Shown: positions 37,626 to 47,173 of the stretch, piece after piece
Numbering within the stretch: position 1 is the first letter of the stretch
Layout: the number at the start of each line of letters is the position of its first letter
Source: an uncultured Alphaproteobacteria bacterium
GTDB lineage: Bacteria > Pseudomonadota > Alphaproteobacteria > RF32 > CAG-239
Reading direction: 5' to 3'
DNA: 64,000 nt
Assembly (NCBI GenBank): GCA_944392255.1
Contig: CALXVY010000003.1
Span: 1 to 64,000, forward strand
Notes under the pieces: model-generated
What the model was told of the DNA's origin: nothing
The model's input: only the letters and a program-made list of their open reading frames with translations
Databases searched by the model: none
Translations under genes and position numbers: made by a program

Positions 37626-38414
37626 ATGAGATCTTTAAATATAGGTGCAACCGGAATGCTCGCTCAACAAACTAATGTTGACGTTATTTCCAACAATATT
37701 GCCAATATGAACACAACGGCCTATGCAAAACGTCGTGCAGAGTTTAATGATTTGATTTATCAGAATTATATTCGCCCAGGTGCTCAATCATCTGCAGGTC
37801 AGACCATTGTTCCTGCCGGTGTACAATTGGGAACAGGTGTAAGAACTGCCGCCATTTATCGTATTACCGATGGTTATGGTGTTACAAAAACCGACGCTCC
37901 GCTTGATTTGGCTATTCAAGGACGTGGCTATTTTCAAATTGAATTGCCGGAAGGTAAAGGTACGGCTTATACCAGAGATGGCGCATTTCAACAAAATGGT
38001 GACGGTGTGATTGTGACACATGACGGATATGTTGTTCAACCTGAAATTACCATTCCTGATGACGCTGTGGAAGTTTATGTTAATACTTCAGGTGAGGTTT
38101 GGGTAAAACAAGATGGTGAAACCGATGAAGTGAATGTCGGACAACTTGAATTGGCTACTTTTGTCAATGAAGCCGGTTTGGAAGCCATTGGTAATAATTT
38201 GTTTACTGAGACTGAAGCTTCCGGTGCGCCGGTGTTAGATAATCCGGATGCAGAAGGTTTTGGTTCTATTTTGCAAGGATATTTGCAAACCTCTAATGTT
38301 AATGCCGTTTCTGAAATTACCGAACTTGTTTCCGCTCAACGTGCTTATGAGATGAACTCTAAAATTATTCAAACTTCAGATGAAATGTTGAGTACCATTA
38401 ATCAAATGAAGTAA
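37626..38414 (+). CDS. flgG: Flagellar distal-rod protein FlgG
   Basis: A 262-residue distal-rod protein with the conserved LNIGATGMLAQQTNVDVISN start and VSEITELVSAQRAYEMNSKI end, and the FlgG-type stretch DGYGVTKTDAPLDLAIQGRG. Follows flgF by 19 bases. It makes the driveshaft between rod and hook. Confidence 0.97.
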   Translation: MRSLNIGATGMLAQQTNVDVISNNIANMNTTAYAKRRAEFNDLIYQNYIRPGAQSSAGQTIVPAGVQLGTGVRTAAIYRITDGYGVTKTDAPLDLAIQGRGYFQIELPEGKGTAYTRDGAFQQNGDGVIVTHDGYVVQPEITIPDDAVEVYVNTSGEVWVKQDGETDEVNVGQLELATFVNEAGLEAIGNNLFTETEASGAPVLDNPDAEGFGSILQGYLQTSNVNAVSEITELVSAQRAYEMNSKIIQTSDEMLSTINQMK

Positions 38415-38429
38415 GTGAGGATTGATTTG

Positions 38430-39137
38430 ATGTTCAAAATTTTGCTTTTCATCCTTTTAGGTGTTTTTTCATTAGGAATTGATAGGGCGCTGGCCGAGGT
38501 GCAAATTTCATCGGCTGATTTGGGTGACGCTATTGTGAAAGAATTTGCCGAGCAAGGTTTTGATGAAAATTTGGAGCTGGATATTTTTGGCGGACAAAGT
38601 AGCTTTTTTATTCCCGAAGCTAAGCAAGCTAAGATTATGCTCAGCAACTTAAAAATTGATGAAATGCAAAATAAGTTTTCGGTTAATGTGGAAATTTTTG
38701 CCGATGGTAAGGCGGCAGCTCAAACTTCTCTTATCGGAAAATATTATGTTATGGAAGAAGTTTTTGTTCCGCAACGCAATTTGGATAAAGGAGAAATTAT
38801 TCAAGCTGCCGATTTGAAAAAAATAAGGGTTCGTACTACGCGTATAAAACCTATGTATGTTACGGAATTGGCAAAATTGGAAGGTATGGAAGTTAAGCGA
38901 GCTCTTAAAGCCGGAAAATTAATTAGTGGTAAAGAAGTTGGGGCGCCGTTACTTGTTCATAAAAATGATAAGGTGGATTTGCTCTATAAAACAAAACAGA
39001 TGCAGATTATTGCAAAAGGAATTGTGCAAGAGGACGGTGCGCAAGGACAAAAAATAGAAGTTGAAAATACGCAGAGCCATAAAAAAGTATTTGGTACGGT
39101 TATTTCTGCAGATACCATTGCGGTAGAAAATCAATAG
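38430..39137 (+). CDS. flgA: Flagellar P-ring chaperone FlgA
   Basis: A 235-residue periplasmic chaperone needed for P-ring (FlgI) assembly. Signal peptide ILLFILLGVFSLGIDRALA, then N-terminal region and C-terminal SAF/beta-clip domain (VPQRNLDKGEIIQAADLKK, VKRALKAGKLI, VDLLYKTKQMQI). ATG at 38430 is preferred (GAGG eight bases upstream); the GTG at 38415 is next to the flgG stop. flgI itself is not in the window. Confidence 0.93.
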   Translation: MFKILLFILLGVFSLGIDRALAEVQISSADLGDAIVKEFAEQGFDENLELDIFGGQSSFFIPEAKQAKIMLSNLKIDEMQNKFSVNVEIFADGKAAAQTSLIGKYYVMEEVFVPQRNLDKGEIIQAADLKKIRVRTTRIKPMYVTELAKLEGMEVKRALKAGKLISGKEVGAPLLVHKNDKVDLLYKTKQMQIIAKGIVQEDGAQGQKIEVENTQSHKKVFGTVISADTIAVENQ

Positions 39138-39149
39138 GGGAGAGATAAG

Positions 39150-39908
39150 ATGAATAAAAAAATAATGATTAAAAGCACCATGGTTTTATTGATGGCAACT
39201 TCTCTTTCCGGATGTGCCGGTATGTGGGATAGATTAACTTCTGTCGGTGCTGAACCTAAGATGACTAATATTGAAAATCCGGTTGAAGCAGAAGGATATC
39301 AGCCGGTATCTATGCCCATGCCGGAACAAAAAGAACAAAAACAATATGCAAATTCTTTGTGGAGACAAGGCTCAACAGGATTTTTTAAAGATCAACGAGC
39401 TTCTAAAGTCGGAGATATTATTACCGTAAACATCGTTGCTAAAGATACGGCTTTGATGGAAAATGAAATGGAACAAAACCGAGATGACAACTCAGATACT
39501 TTAGGTATTGGCGCGTTGGCCGGTTTTGAAAGAAATGTCAGTACGGCTTTGCCAGGTGGTAATGATATGGACGCTTTGATTGATGTGTCTTCAAATAGAG
39601 AAATTTCGGCAGATGGTAAAGTTGATCGTCAAGAAAAAATAGATGTAACTATGGCTGCCGTGGTTACACAAGTTTTGCCAAATGGAAACTTGGTGATTGA
39701 AGGTACACAAGAAATTCGTGTGAGTTATGAATTGCGTCGTTTGACGGTAAAAGGAATTATCCGTCGCGCTGATATTAGTTCAAATAATACCATTCAATCG
39801 GACAAAATTGCCGAGTTGAGAGTTTCTTATGGCGGCAAAGGTGTGGTTTCCGATGTTCAACAACCTCGTTATGGTCGTCAATTCTTAGATATTATTGCTC
39901 CCTTCTAA
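39150..39908 (+). CDS. flgH: Flagellar L-ring protein FlgH
   Basis: A 252-residue outer-membrane L-ring lipoprotein: lipobox LSGC at about residue 22, SLWRQGSTGFFKDQRASKVGDIITV, and the C-terminal VSYELRRLTVKGIIRRADISSNNTI, which is the usual FlgH signature. Last gene of the flgFGAH operon. Confidence 0.95.
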   Translation: MNKKIMIKSTMVLLMATSLSGCAGMWDRLTSVGAEPKMTNIENPVEAEGYQPVSMPMPEQKEQKQYANSLWRQGSTGFFKDQRASKVGDIITVNIVAKDTALMENEMEQNRDDNSDTLGIGALAGFERNVSTALPGGNDMDALIDVSSNREISADGKVDRQEKIDVTMAAVVTQVLPNGNLVIEGTQEIRVSYELRRLTVKGIIRRADISSNNTIQSDKIAELRVSYGGKGVVSDVQQPRYGRQFLDIIAPF

Positions 39909-39934
39909 TCAGTTTTGCTCAAGCGCTGTTATTA

Positions 39935-40109
39935 TTCCCTAGGCAGTGTTTGAGGCAAAAAAATTATTATGTTCCCAAAAGCGAGAAAAAATCTCCCCAT
40001 TTTTTCTCAAATGTTTAGAACATTTTAATTTTATTGTGTTATTCCCTAGCAATGAATGAGAAATGTTCTGATTCTTCCCTAGGTCTGTCAGCGTTTTGTC
40101 TGACAGACC
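39935..40109 (+). promoter_or_regulatory. Structured leader: three TTCCCTAG repeats and two hairpins
   Basis: The octamer TTCCCTAG occurs at 39935-39942, 40042-40049 and 40075-40082. Between and after are two perfect 10-bp stems: GAGAAAAAAT/ATTTTTTCTC (39983-40008) and GGTCTGTCAG/CTGACAGACC (40082-40109), the second flush with the third octamer. It ends 42 bases before the FlaF-like gene. The first hairpin may end flgH; the second looks like a leader element or operator. Confidence 0.55.
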
Positions 40110-40150
40110 GCAGCGGAAAATTTATAATAAATGAGAAGAAGGAAGTAAAC

Positions 40151-40828
40151 ATGAGTACAATCACCAATCAAATTGATGCCGCGGAAAAAGAAGCCGTGAT
40201 GTTGAATAGCTTTGCTAATGCTTTGTTGAAGGCAGCAGAAAGTAATAATCAGCAAGAAAGACTTTTGGCAATAGATCACAATTTGAAGCTTTGGGTTGAG
40301 ATAGAAACATCGCTTAAAAGCGCAAAGAACTTGCTTCCCGATGATGTTAAAAAGAATTTGTTTAAATTAGCTGATTTTGTAAAATATATGACCATGAGCA
40401 AGGGAATTAATATGACTAAAGAAGATTTTAAAAGCTTAGCCAATATTAATAACCAAATTTCTTTGGGTATTCAAGAATCGGTTAAAAATAGTTTAGCTGC
40501 AGAAGAAGCCTTTTCTTTGTTGAAATGTGCGATGGATTTATCTAAGGCAAAAGAAAAATCTAATGCCGGTGAGTTGGCTCGCGCTTTGGATAATAATATG
40601 CAATTGTGGGTATATATTAAAACTTTGGCTCGTTCAAAAAAGAATAAAATGCCCGAAGAAATTAAAGGAAATTTGATTAAACTTGCTGATTATGTTTCTA
40701 AAAAAACAATTGAAGTAGGTAAAAATATTAATAATGTGAATGTCAAAGCTTTGGATAGTATGATTGATACAAATTTGCAAATCAGCGAAGGTTTGATGAA
40801 TAAACAAATGCAAGGCTTGAAAAAATAA
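40151..40828 (+). CDS. Duplicated FlaF-like flagellar regulator
   Basis: A 225-residue protein with the FlaF pattern twice. First copy (about residues 20-88): LAIDHNLKLWVEIETSL, LPDDVKKNLFKLADFV. Second copy (about 125-205): ARALDNNMQLWVYIKTLARS, MPEEIKGNLIKLADYVSKKT. FlaF proteins in alphaproteobacteria are single-domain (about 110-150 residues) and help flagellin secretion and translation with FlbT; the fused double form is odd. Flagellin and flbT are not in the window. A GAAGGAAG site precedes the ATG; a terminator follows. Confidence 0.65.
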   Translation: MSTITNQIDAAEKEAVMLNSFANALLKAAESNNQQERLLAIDHNLKLWVEIETSLKSAKNLLPDDVKKNLFKLADFVKYMTMSKGINMTKEDFKSLANINNQISLGIQESVKNSLAAEEAFSLLKCAMDLSKAKEKSNAGELARALDNNMQLWVYIKTLARSKKNKMPEEIKGNLIKLADYVSKKTIEVGKNINNVNVKALDSMIDTNLQISEGLMNKQMQGLKK

Positions 40829-40845
40829 TTTTGTTTGCTTGTAAT

Positions 40846-40886
40846 AAAAAAAACTTCCGAGAAAAATTTTTCGGAAGTTTTTTTTA
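40846..40886. terminator. Bidirectional terminator
   Basis: AAAACTTCCGA and TCGGAAGTTTT around a loop, with A and T runs, between the FlaF-like gene and uvrB. Confidence 0.87.
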
Positions 40887-40914
40887 TTAGTCTTGTTAAA
40901 ACAAAAGGGCATAA

Positions 40915-42897
40915 TTATGAGTTTTTTAGATACATTTCTTCAAGTTTTTTGATTTCATCGCGGTAAACCATGGCTTGTTCAAATTCCAAATTGGCGGCAG
41001 CTTCTCTCATGGCTTTATTTAAATCTTTCAATTTTTTATCAATATTTTGAATGTCTTTAACATTAGGCGTGTCCTTTGCCACTTCAACATAATCACCTTT
41101 GGTCATCTCATCTAGGGCATTGGATATCTTTTTCTTGATGGTTTGCGGGGTGATGCCGTGTTCAATGTTATATTTAATTTGCTTATCTCGGCGGCGGTTG
41201 GTCTCATCTAAAGCGGCTTTTAGAGAATCGGTGATTTTGTCGGCATATAAAATGACACGTCCTTCAGCATTGCGGGCTGCTCGTCCGATGGTTTGAATGA
41301 GCGAGCGAGTGGAGCGCAAAAATCCTTCTTTATCCGCATCTAATATGGCAACTAAGGAACATTCCGGAATATCTAGACCTTCTCTTAATAAGTTGATGCC
41401 AACCAAAACATCAAATACGCCTAATCTTAAATCGCGGATGATTTCTATTCTTTCCAATGTATCAATATCGGAATGTAAATAACGAACTTTAATTCCATTT
41501 TCATTTAAATATTCGGTTAAATCTTCCGCCATTTTTTTGGTTAAGGTGGTGACTAAAACACGTTCGCCTTTCTCCGCAGTTTTACGGCATTCATGCATTA
41601 AATCGTCAATTTGGTTATCTACCGGACGAATGATGCATAAAGGATCTGATAAGCCGGTCGGACGAATCACTTGCTCAACAAATACGCCTTTGCTTTGCTC
41701 TAATTCCCAATCTCCGGGAGTGGCGGAAACAAATATAGTTTGTCCGCGCATCTTATCCCATTCGCCAAATTTTAAGGGGCGGTTGTCAACACATGATGGT
41801 AAACGAAAACCAAATTCGGCTAAGGTATGTTTGCGGTTAGAATCGCCTTTATACATGGCTCCGATTTGCGGTACGGAAATATGACTCTCATCTATGAAAA
41901 CCAAAGCATCCGGCGGTAAATATTCAAATAGAGTAGGAGGCGGATCTCCGGCTTTGCGTCCGGTTAAATGTCTGGAATAATTTTCTATACCTTTGCAATG
42001 TCCCGTCGTTTCTAACATTTCCAAATCAAAGCGGGTTCTTTGTTCTATTCTTTGTGCCTCTAATAATTTGTTTTCTTGTTTGAATTCCTCTATGGTATCT
42101 TTGAGTTCTTCTTTAATGCCTATAATAGCCTGTGATATGGCCGGCCTTGGTGTAACATAATGATTGGCCGGATAAATGGTTATGCTGTTTAAGCCGGCGG
42201 TCTTTTTGCCGGTTAATGAGTCAAATTCATGAATGCTCTCTATCTCGTCTCCAAAAAAAGAAATTCTCCAAGCTCTATCCTCATAGTGGGCCGGAAAAAT
42301 ATCTAAAATGTCTCCATTTACACGGAAAGAACTACGGATGAAATTTTGCTGATTGCGCTCATATTGCAATTCGGCTAAATGTCGGCAAACATCTTTGATA
42401 TCTACATTATCACCAACGGTTAGCGGAAAGGTCATGGCTGAATATGATTCAACATCGCCCAAACCATATATACATGAAACAGAGGCGACAATTATAACAT
42501 CGCGGCTTTCCAAAATGCTGCGAGTGGCCGCATTGCGCATGCGGTCTATTTGTTCATTTAATGCCGAATCTTTTTCAATATATGTATCGGTTTTCGGAAT
42601 GTAGGCTTCCGGCTGGTAATAATCATAGTAAGAAACAAAATATTCAACATGATTTTCGGGAAAAAACTCTTTCATTTCCGAATATAGTTGAGCGGCTAAA
42701 ATTTTGTTTGGCGCCATTATCAATGCCGGACGTTGTTCTTGCTCAATAATCTTAGCCATGGTGAATGTTTTTCCGGAACCGGTTACTCCAAGCAAAACTT
42801 GAGATTTTTCTCCGCGTTCTATTCCGGCACATAGTTCTTTTATGGCTTGAGGTTGGTCGCCAGCCGGAGCAAAAGGAGAATGAAGCTTAAATTGCAT
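40915..42897 (-). CDS. uvrB: Excinuclease ABC subunit B
   Basis: UvrB verifies DNA damage and passes the site to UvrC. The 660-residue helicase-like protein has Walker [17 protein letters not shown], the beta-hairpin region [12 protein letters not shown], helicase motifs ([47 protein letters not shown]) and the C-terminal UVR motif [16 protein letters not shown]. Its start is 15 bases after the stop of the TPR protein, so it lies at the end of the fliL operon. Confidence 0.98.
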   Translation of the reverse strand: MQFKLHSPFAPAGDQPQAIKELCAGIERGEKSQVLLGVTGSGKTFTMAKIIEQEQRPALIMAPNKILAAQLYSEMKEFFPENHVEYFVSYYDYYQPEAYIPKTDTYIEKDSALNEQIDRMRNAATRSILESRDVIIVASVSCIYGLGDVESYSAMTFPLTVGDNVDIKDVCRHLAELQYERNQQNFIRSSFRVNGDILDIFPAHYEDRAWRISFFGDEIESIHEFDSLTGKKTAGLNSITIYPANHYVTPRPAISQAIIGIKEELKDTIEEFKQENKLLEAQRIEQRTRFDLEMLETTGHCKGIENYSRHLTGRKAGDPPPTLFEYLPPDALVFIDESHISVPQIGAMYKGDSNRKHTLAEFGFRLPSCVDNRPLKFGEWDKMRGQTIFVSATPGDWELEQSKGVFVEQVIRPTGLSDPLCIIRPVDNQIDDLMHECRKTAEKGERVLVTTLTKKMAEDLTEYLNENGIKVRYLHSDIDTLERIEIIRDLRLGVFDVLVGINLLREGLDIPECSLVAILDADKEGFLRSTRSLIQTIGRAARNAEGRVILYADKITDSLKAALDETNRRRDKQIKYNIEHGITPQTIKKKISNALDEMTKGDYVEVAKDTPNVKDIQNIDKKLKDLNKAMREAAANLEFEQAMVYRDEIKKLEEMYLKNS

Positions 42898-42912
42898 CTC
42901 AATCTCCTTGTT

Positions 42913-45900
42913 TTAATTTTGGGGTTGTTGCGGTAAAGTTTGCCGTAAAGAATCATCATAGAGTTTTGAAAAATTGCTGTAAGCGGCAATATCATTAACG
43001 GCTTTATCAATAGAGTTCATATCAACTCGATTGGTTTCTAAATTTGTGGTCAAAACATCAAATGCGCTTTTGTATGATGTTTTTTCAAAATACGGCAAAA
43101 ATGTGTTGCGAATCCTATAAATAACAGTATTGCGGTTGGCTTTTTTCAGTGCCGTAATCCAATCTAAGATATATGAAATTTGCTCTGAGGAAAGCGCTTT
43201 ATTGGGTTGCGGCTTTTCTATTAAATATTTTATGGTATCGGCCGCTTTATCCCATTGTCCGGATTTCCAATAAATGTCAGACTTTAGCAGAAGGGCGTTC
43301 TTGCTATAATCATTTTCCAGCAGATTTAATGTTTCTTCGCTTTTATTGATGTGATTGAGCGCTTTAGCTTTGATTATTTTTCGATATTGTTTTTGATTGT
43401 TGGATAAATTGTCTGTTTCTGTTTTTTCTAAAATATCAAGTGCAGCAATGCCGTCTTCTTCAAACAAATAAATTAAGGCTAAACGAACACCAATTTGTGC
43501 TTTTTGCTCAGGTGATAAATCAACTAAACGCAATTGTGATTTTAATAAATCTGAAGCGCTGGTCAATAAATCTACGGCAACCATTCTGTCAGCTAATTTT
43601 TGTGATATTTGAGTGTGATAACGACTCTTTGGTGAAAGCCATGCATAGTCTTTATATAATGCAATTGCTTTAACGGCTGGAAGCTCATCTACTCGTCCGT
43701 TCATATATAAATCTTCAAACAGTTTTACCATTTTGCTTAGGACTTCTTCTTTTTCAGAAGGAGTTTGTGCATAGTTCATACTTTGCTGATAAGTTTGTAG
43801 AGATTTTTGATAGTTTTTATTCATTTCATAAACTTCAGCTAAGCGTTGTAATAATTTATATTTGAAGCCTTCTTCACTCCACGCAAAACGTAAACGTTCT
43901 AACTCTTCAATTGCTTTTTGCGGGCTAATTAAATTTAATTTTATCTCTAAATTTATTTTGGCATAACGAGCCCATGAGGCATATTTTTGTGAGTTGTGTA
44001 ATGCTGCAAAACCATATTCTTTGAGTGCATTGTTTGGATATCCCTGAGATTCAAATTTCTGGGCATTAAGATAGAGTATTTGCGATTTTCTGGCATCATT
44101 ATCTTTAGAATTTTTTAAGATATCTAAAAAGTTTTGAGTTGAGATGTCATTATAGGCTTTAATTGTTGTATCGGCCGCTATTAAAGCTATGCGTTCTTTT
44201 AGTTCTTGCGGATAATCTTGTATTATAGATACAAATGTTAATAAAACAATATCATTTTCTTTCTTAAATTCTATAGCCGAATCTGTCAGTGCGCGCCAAA
44301 ATATAGCTTCATTATTATCTTGCAATTCTTGATATGAAAAATTATCTAAGGCTTCGTCGTAACGTCTCATTAAAAAGTTGGCAACGCCGGTTAATGCGGC
44401 AATAGTTTCCGGCTTTAATTGTTGTTTCTCTTCCGGAGACAGTTGTTTGAGCATTTGCATGGCTTCTGTTCCCAAGCCCATGCCGAGATAATATCTTATC
44501 AACAGAAGTTTGGCTTTAATTTTTTGTTCCGGAGCTGCTTTTTCTATATCTTCTTTGAGTTGCTTTTCTGCACTGTTATAATCTAATCTTAAAAGTTGTG
44601 CTGGAATGTTTAGACCAAAAGTATTGGCACTTTTTTGGAAAAATTGTTGCTGTCTTTTTAGGTTTTCTAAGTTGTCGGAGATATTTAGTCCTCGATTATC
44701 TGCTTTGATACTAAAACCAGTATTGCTTTTGAGCAATATGATATCTGATGTATTGGGTGCTATTGCAAAACCTTGCTTTGCCGGCAAAATTTCTAAGTCT
44801 TGGTAATGATATGCTTCATTTATGGCTAAACCTAATTCTGTTTCTGTACCAATCAAAATGACATCACCCACCTCAGGATCTATGATGGATAATGAATTTC
44901 CGCTGTTACTGCTTGGAATGTAGAGGTATGATTGTCTCATACTGTTATATTGTACAAAAATAGGAAGTTCTTTAACTTTATAGTCGATATTGTGGGTGTA
45001 TAAATCTATAATCCACAGTAAACCTTCTTGACGTAAGCCTACGCGTACATTTTTTTTAGGGGTTATTCGAAGTATGGTGGCCTTGGAATGGGGTACTTGA
45101 ATAATTTGTTCTGCAACCTTGCGACTTTGGTTGCGTAAGTCATCTATATCTATACTTCTTTGATGGTCAAATGCAATCCAGATATATTTTCCGCGCTGGA
45201 ATACGCTGACACCAACTTCCATGTTCCATGGAAATGCCAAGCTTGCAACTTCATTTTTAGAGGTGATTGGCTTAGACAATGCTTGTGTATCTGATGCATT
45301 AATTTTAATCGGTGCATTAGTGGCGTGTTCATTTTTCTGGCCTTGATTGATGTTAAGCGGTTGTAAGTCAAGGACAATTTTGTTGTTGTATTCAAATGAT
45401 TTAATAAATTTTTGTGGAAATTTTAAATCTGTTCCACCAAGGGGATTGGCGTATTGTTCTATATAAGGAAACATTTCTGTATTTCTAATTTTTTCCCACT
45501 GAAATTCTATCGGAGATAAGAAGGAAATAATGGTAGAAGCTTTATTCGTTTTTATAGAATAATGTGGTTTGTTGTGATAGGCAAAAGAATAACGCACAAA
45601 GTCAGGATGTTCTCCGTAATCTATAAAAATTTTATTACTGTTGTTTTTTGAAACCTCATTCTTCTCATCTTGAGCAAGGATTTGTATGTGTAATATATTA
45701 TTTTCTTTTATAGAACGAATTGTATGTGGTTGTTTTATTTTTAACTCAATTGTTTTTTTATCTTTAGAGATTTTTTGTTCGGATACAAACAAATTTAGTT
45801 TGCTCTGTATTGAAGATAAATCTTCCAACAGGGGCTGACTGAATGTCAGATATAACCAACCATCTTTATTTTCGATTTCATAATCGGTGTTTGATGTTAA

Positions 45901-46047
45901 GGAAATGTATAGGTCAGCCTGATTTTGGTTTTGTTCTGATTTTATATCTGCGGCATAAATATTGTGCGTATAAAAGAACATCAACAAAACCAATGATATG
46001 GTTTGACGTATTTTTGAACAAATATATTTTGCTTTGTTGTTTAGCAT
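42913..46047 (-). CDS. Exported TPR protein of the motility operon
   Basis: A 1044-residue protein with a signal peptide ending in IYAA (cleavage near residue 33), a beta-rich N-terminal half like AMIN domains (residues about 40-125 and 255-360), and a long alpha-helical half of TPR-like repeats (LNAQKFESQGYPNNALKEYGFAAL, RLAEVYEMNKNYQKSLQTYQQSM, KSDIYWKSGQWDKAADTIKYL). Located between motE and uvrB, it probably works with the motor or basal body in the periplasm. Comparable TPR proteins follow motE in some Rhodospirillales. No function demonstrated for this one. Confidence 0.78.
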   Translation of the reverse strand: MLNNKAKYICSKIRQTISLVLLMFFYTHNIYAADIKSEQNQNQADLYISLTSNTDYEIENKDGWLYLTFSQPLLEDLSSIQSKLNLFVSEQKISKDKKTIELKIKQPHTIRSIKENNILHIQILAQDEKNEVSKNNSNKIFIDYGEHPDFVRYSFAYHNKPHYSIKTNKASTIISFLSPIEFQWEKIRNTEMFPYIEQYANPLGGTDLKFPQKFIKSFEYNNKIVLDLQPLNINQGQKNEHATNAPIKINASDTQALSKPITSKNEVASLAFPWNMEVGVSVFQRGKYIWIAFDHQRSIDIDDLRNQSRKVAEQIIQVPHSKATILRITPKKNVRVGLRQEGLLWIIDLYTHNIDYKVKELPIFVQYNSMRQSYLYIPSSNSGNSLSIIDPEVGDVILIGTETELGLAINEAYHYQDLEILPAKQGFAIAPNTSDIILLKSNTGFSIKADNRGLNISDNLENLKRQQQFFQKSANTFGLNIPAQLLRLDYNSAEKQLKEDIEKAAPEQKIKAKLLLIRYYLGMGLGTEAMQMLKQLSPEEKQQLKPETIAALTGVANFLMRRYDEALDNFSYQELQDNNEAIFWRALTDSAIEFKKENDIVLLTFVSIIQDYPQELKERIALIAADTTIKAYNDISTQNFLDILKNSKDNDARKSQILYLNAQKFESQGYPNNALKEYGFAALHNSQKYASWARYAKINLEIKLNLISPQKAIEELERLRFAWSEEGFKYKLLQRLAEVYEMNKNYQKSLQTYQQSMNYAQTPSEKEEVLSKMVKLFEDLYMNGRVDELPAVKAIALYKDYAWLSPKSRYHTQISQKLADRMVAVDLLTSASDLLKSQLRLVDLSPEQKAQIGVRLALIYLFEEDGIAALDILEKTETDNLSNNQKQYRKIIKAKALNHINKSEETLNLLENDYSKNALLLKSDIYWKSGQWDKAADTIKYLIEKPQPNKALSSEQISYILDWITALKKANRNTVIYRIRNTFLPYFEKTSYKSAFDVLTTNLETNRVDMNSIDKAVNDIAAYSNFSKLYDDSLRQTLPQQPQN

Positions 46048-46053
46048 TTTATT

Positions 46054-46701
46054 CTATATATTCCGACTTATCAATGCTGTTGTTACTTCTTTGGCCTTTA
46101 ATGCATCCATTTGTGATAAAATTGCTGAAGAAGATGATGGTTTCATTTCTTTCAAAATGGCGACTAAAATATCCAAATCAAAGGTATTAAAAATGCGTGC
46201 GGCATCTTTGGGTTTCATGGTTGAATACATTTTTACAAGAGCAGATAATTGAGCTTTTTCTTGCTCGTTATATTTGTTTATGAGCTTCTGTAACTTTTCT
46301 TCATAAGTCTTTAATTGTGCTAATTTTTTATCAATTTCTTCTTCAGCGACTTTGAGTTGAATAGCTTTTTTATCTATTTCTTGGGAGCGTATATCCAAAG
46401 CCTCTCTTCTTTCTGCCAATTCTTGCAAAATGGCTATCTCAGATTGAGTAAAAGCACTCGTACCTGTATTGGTTTCCGCCGATGGGGCTCCTGAATTGCT
46501 TTCATTCAAAATTTCATTTAAGCGTACGGTTTCTTTGTTTTCTTGCTCTTCTGCCCAAGCTTTATTTTGAGATATGGTGATTTTGGGAAGTTCTTTATTG
46601 ATAATGATGTCATAAACACTGTTTATCTTTAAAGAGAGCGACAGCACAGCAACAAATATAAAGATAGGTAACAATCTAAAGTGAATTTTGTTTATTTTCA
46701 T
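46054..46701 (-). CDS. motE: MotE-family flagellar motor protein
   Basis: A 215-residue protein with an N-terminal membrane anchor (FRLLPIFIFVAVLSLSLKIN), a coiled coil (EIAILQELAERREALDIR onward) and a C-terminal MgtE-N-like domain (LSALVKMYSTMKPKDAARIF, FDLDILVAILKEMKPSSSS). This is the layout of MotE, which chaperones MotC in rhizobia. Six bases separate it from the TPR gene. Confidence 0.85.
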   Translation of the reverse strand: MKINKIHFRLLPIFIFVAVLSLSLKINSVYDIIINKELPKITISQNKAWAEEQENKETVRLNEILNESNSGAPSAETNTGTSAFTQSEIAILQELAERREALDIRSQEIDKKAIQLKVAEEEIDKKLAQLKTYEEKLQKLINKYNEQEKAQLSALVKMYSTMKPKDAARIFNTFDLDILVAILKEMKPSSSSAILSQMDALKAKEVTTALISRNI

Positions 46702-46711
46702 TGCTTATCCT

Positions 46712-47173
46712 TTATTTTATGGCTCTTAATGCTTTTAACAATTCCATTTCAGCTTCTGAGCGAGAAATGTCATCTGTATTTTCTTTCTCTTGAGGAGCCA
46801 TGATGGGGGTGACTTTTTTTTCAGATATTGGAGAACCTTCTTTCATTTGACGTCCGGTTTTGATGGCATCTTCAAGTCTATCAGCCAAATTATCGGCTCT
46901 TTCATTGATAAACATAAGGTCGTCCTTGAGCTCTTTGGCGTTGTCGACAACTTCTTTTAAATCGTTGCTGGAGCTTTCGGTAACAGATTTTAATTTTGGA
47001 ATGCTGTTTTCGGCTTTATAAGTGGCATCATTTAATGCTTCTATGAGCTTTAATAAAGCTTTTTGGTTTTGGCGCATCAAAGTCAAATTCTTGTCTAATT
47101 TATATACATAAACAATTGCTGGAATGAGCAAAACGATGACTATTAAATTTATGAATAAGTCAATATTATCCAT
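46712..47173 (-). CDS. DUF6468 flagellar protein
   Basis: A 153-residue protein with one N-terminal membrane helix (NLIVIVLLIPAIVYVYKL) and a long coiled-coil body. It sits between fliM and motE, the usual place of the DUF6468 gene in alphaproteobacteria. The ATG at 47173 overlaps the fliM stop by 8 bases (ATGGATAA); the longer frame begins inside fliM. Role: flagellum assembly or positioning, not established. Confidence 0.75.
   Translation of the reverse strand: MDNIDLFINLIVIVLLIPAIVYVYKLDKNLTLMRQNQKALLKLIEALNDATYKAENSIPKLKSVTESSSNDLKEVVDNAKELKDDLMFINERADNLADRLEDAIKTGRQMKEGSPISEKKVTPIMAPQEKENTDDISRSEAEMELLKALRAIK

Noticed and set aside
46054-46701. Magnesium transporter MgtE
   Set aside because: Only the MgtE-N-like domain is present with a membrane anchor and coiled coil; the flagellar context fits MotE.
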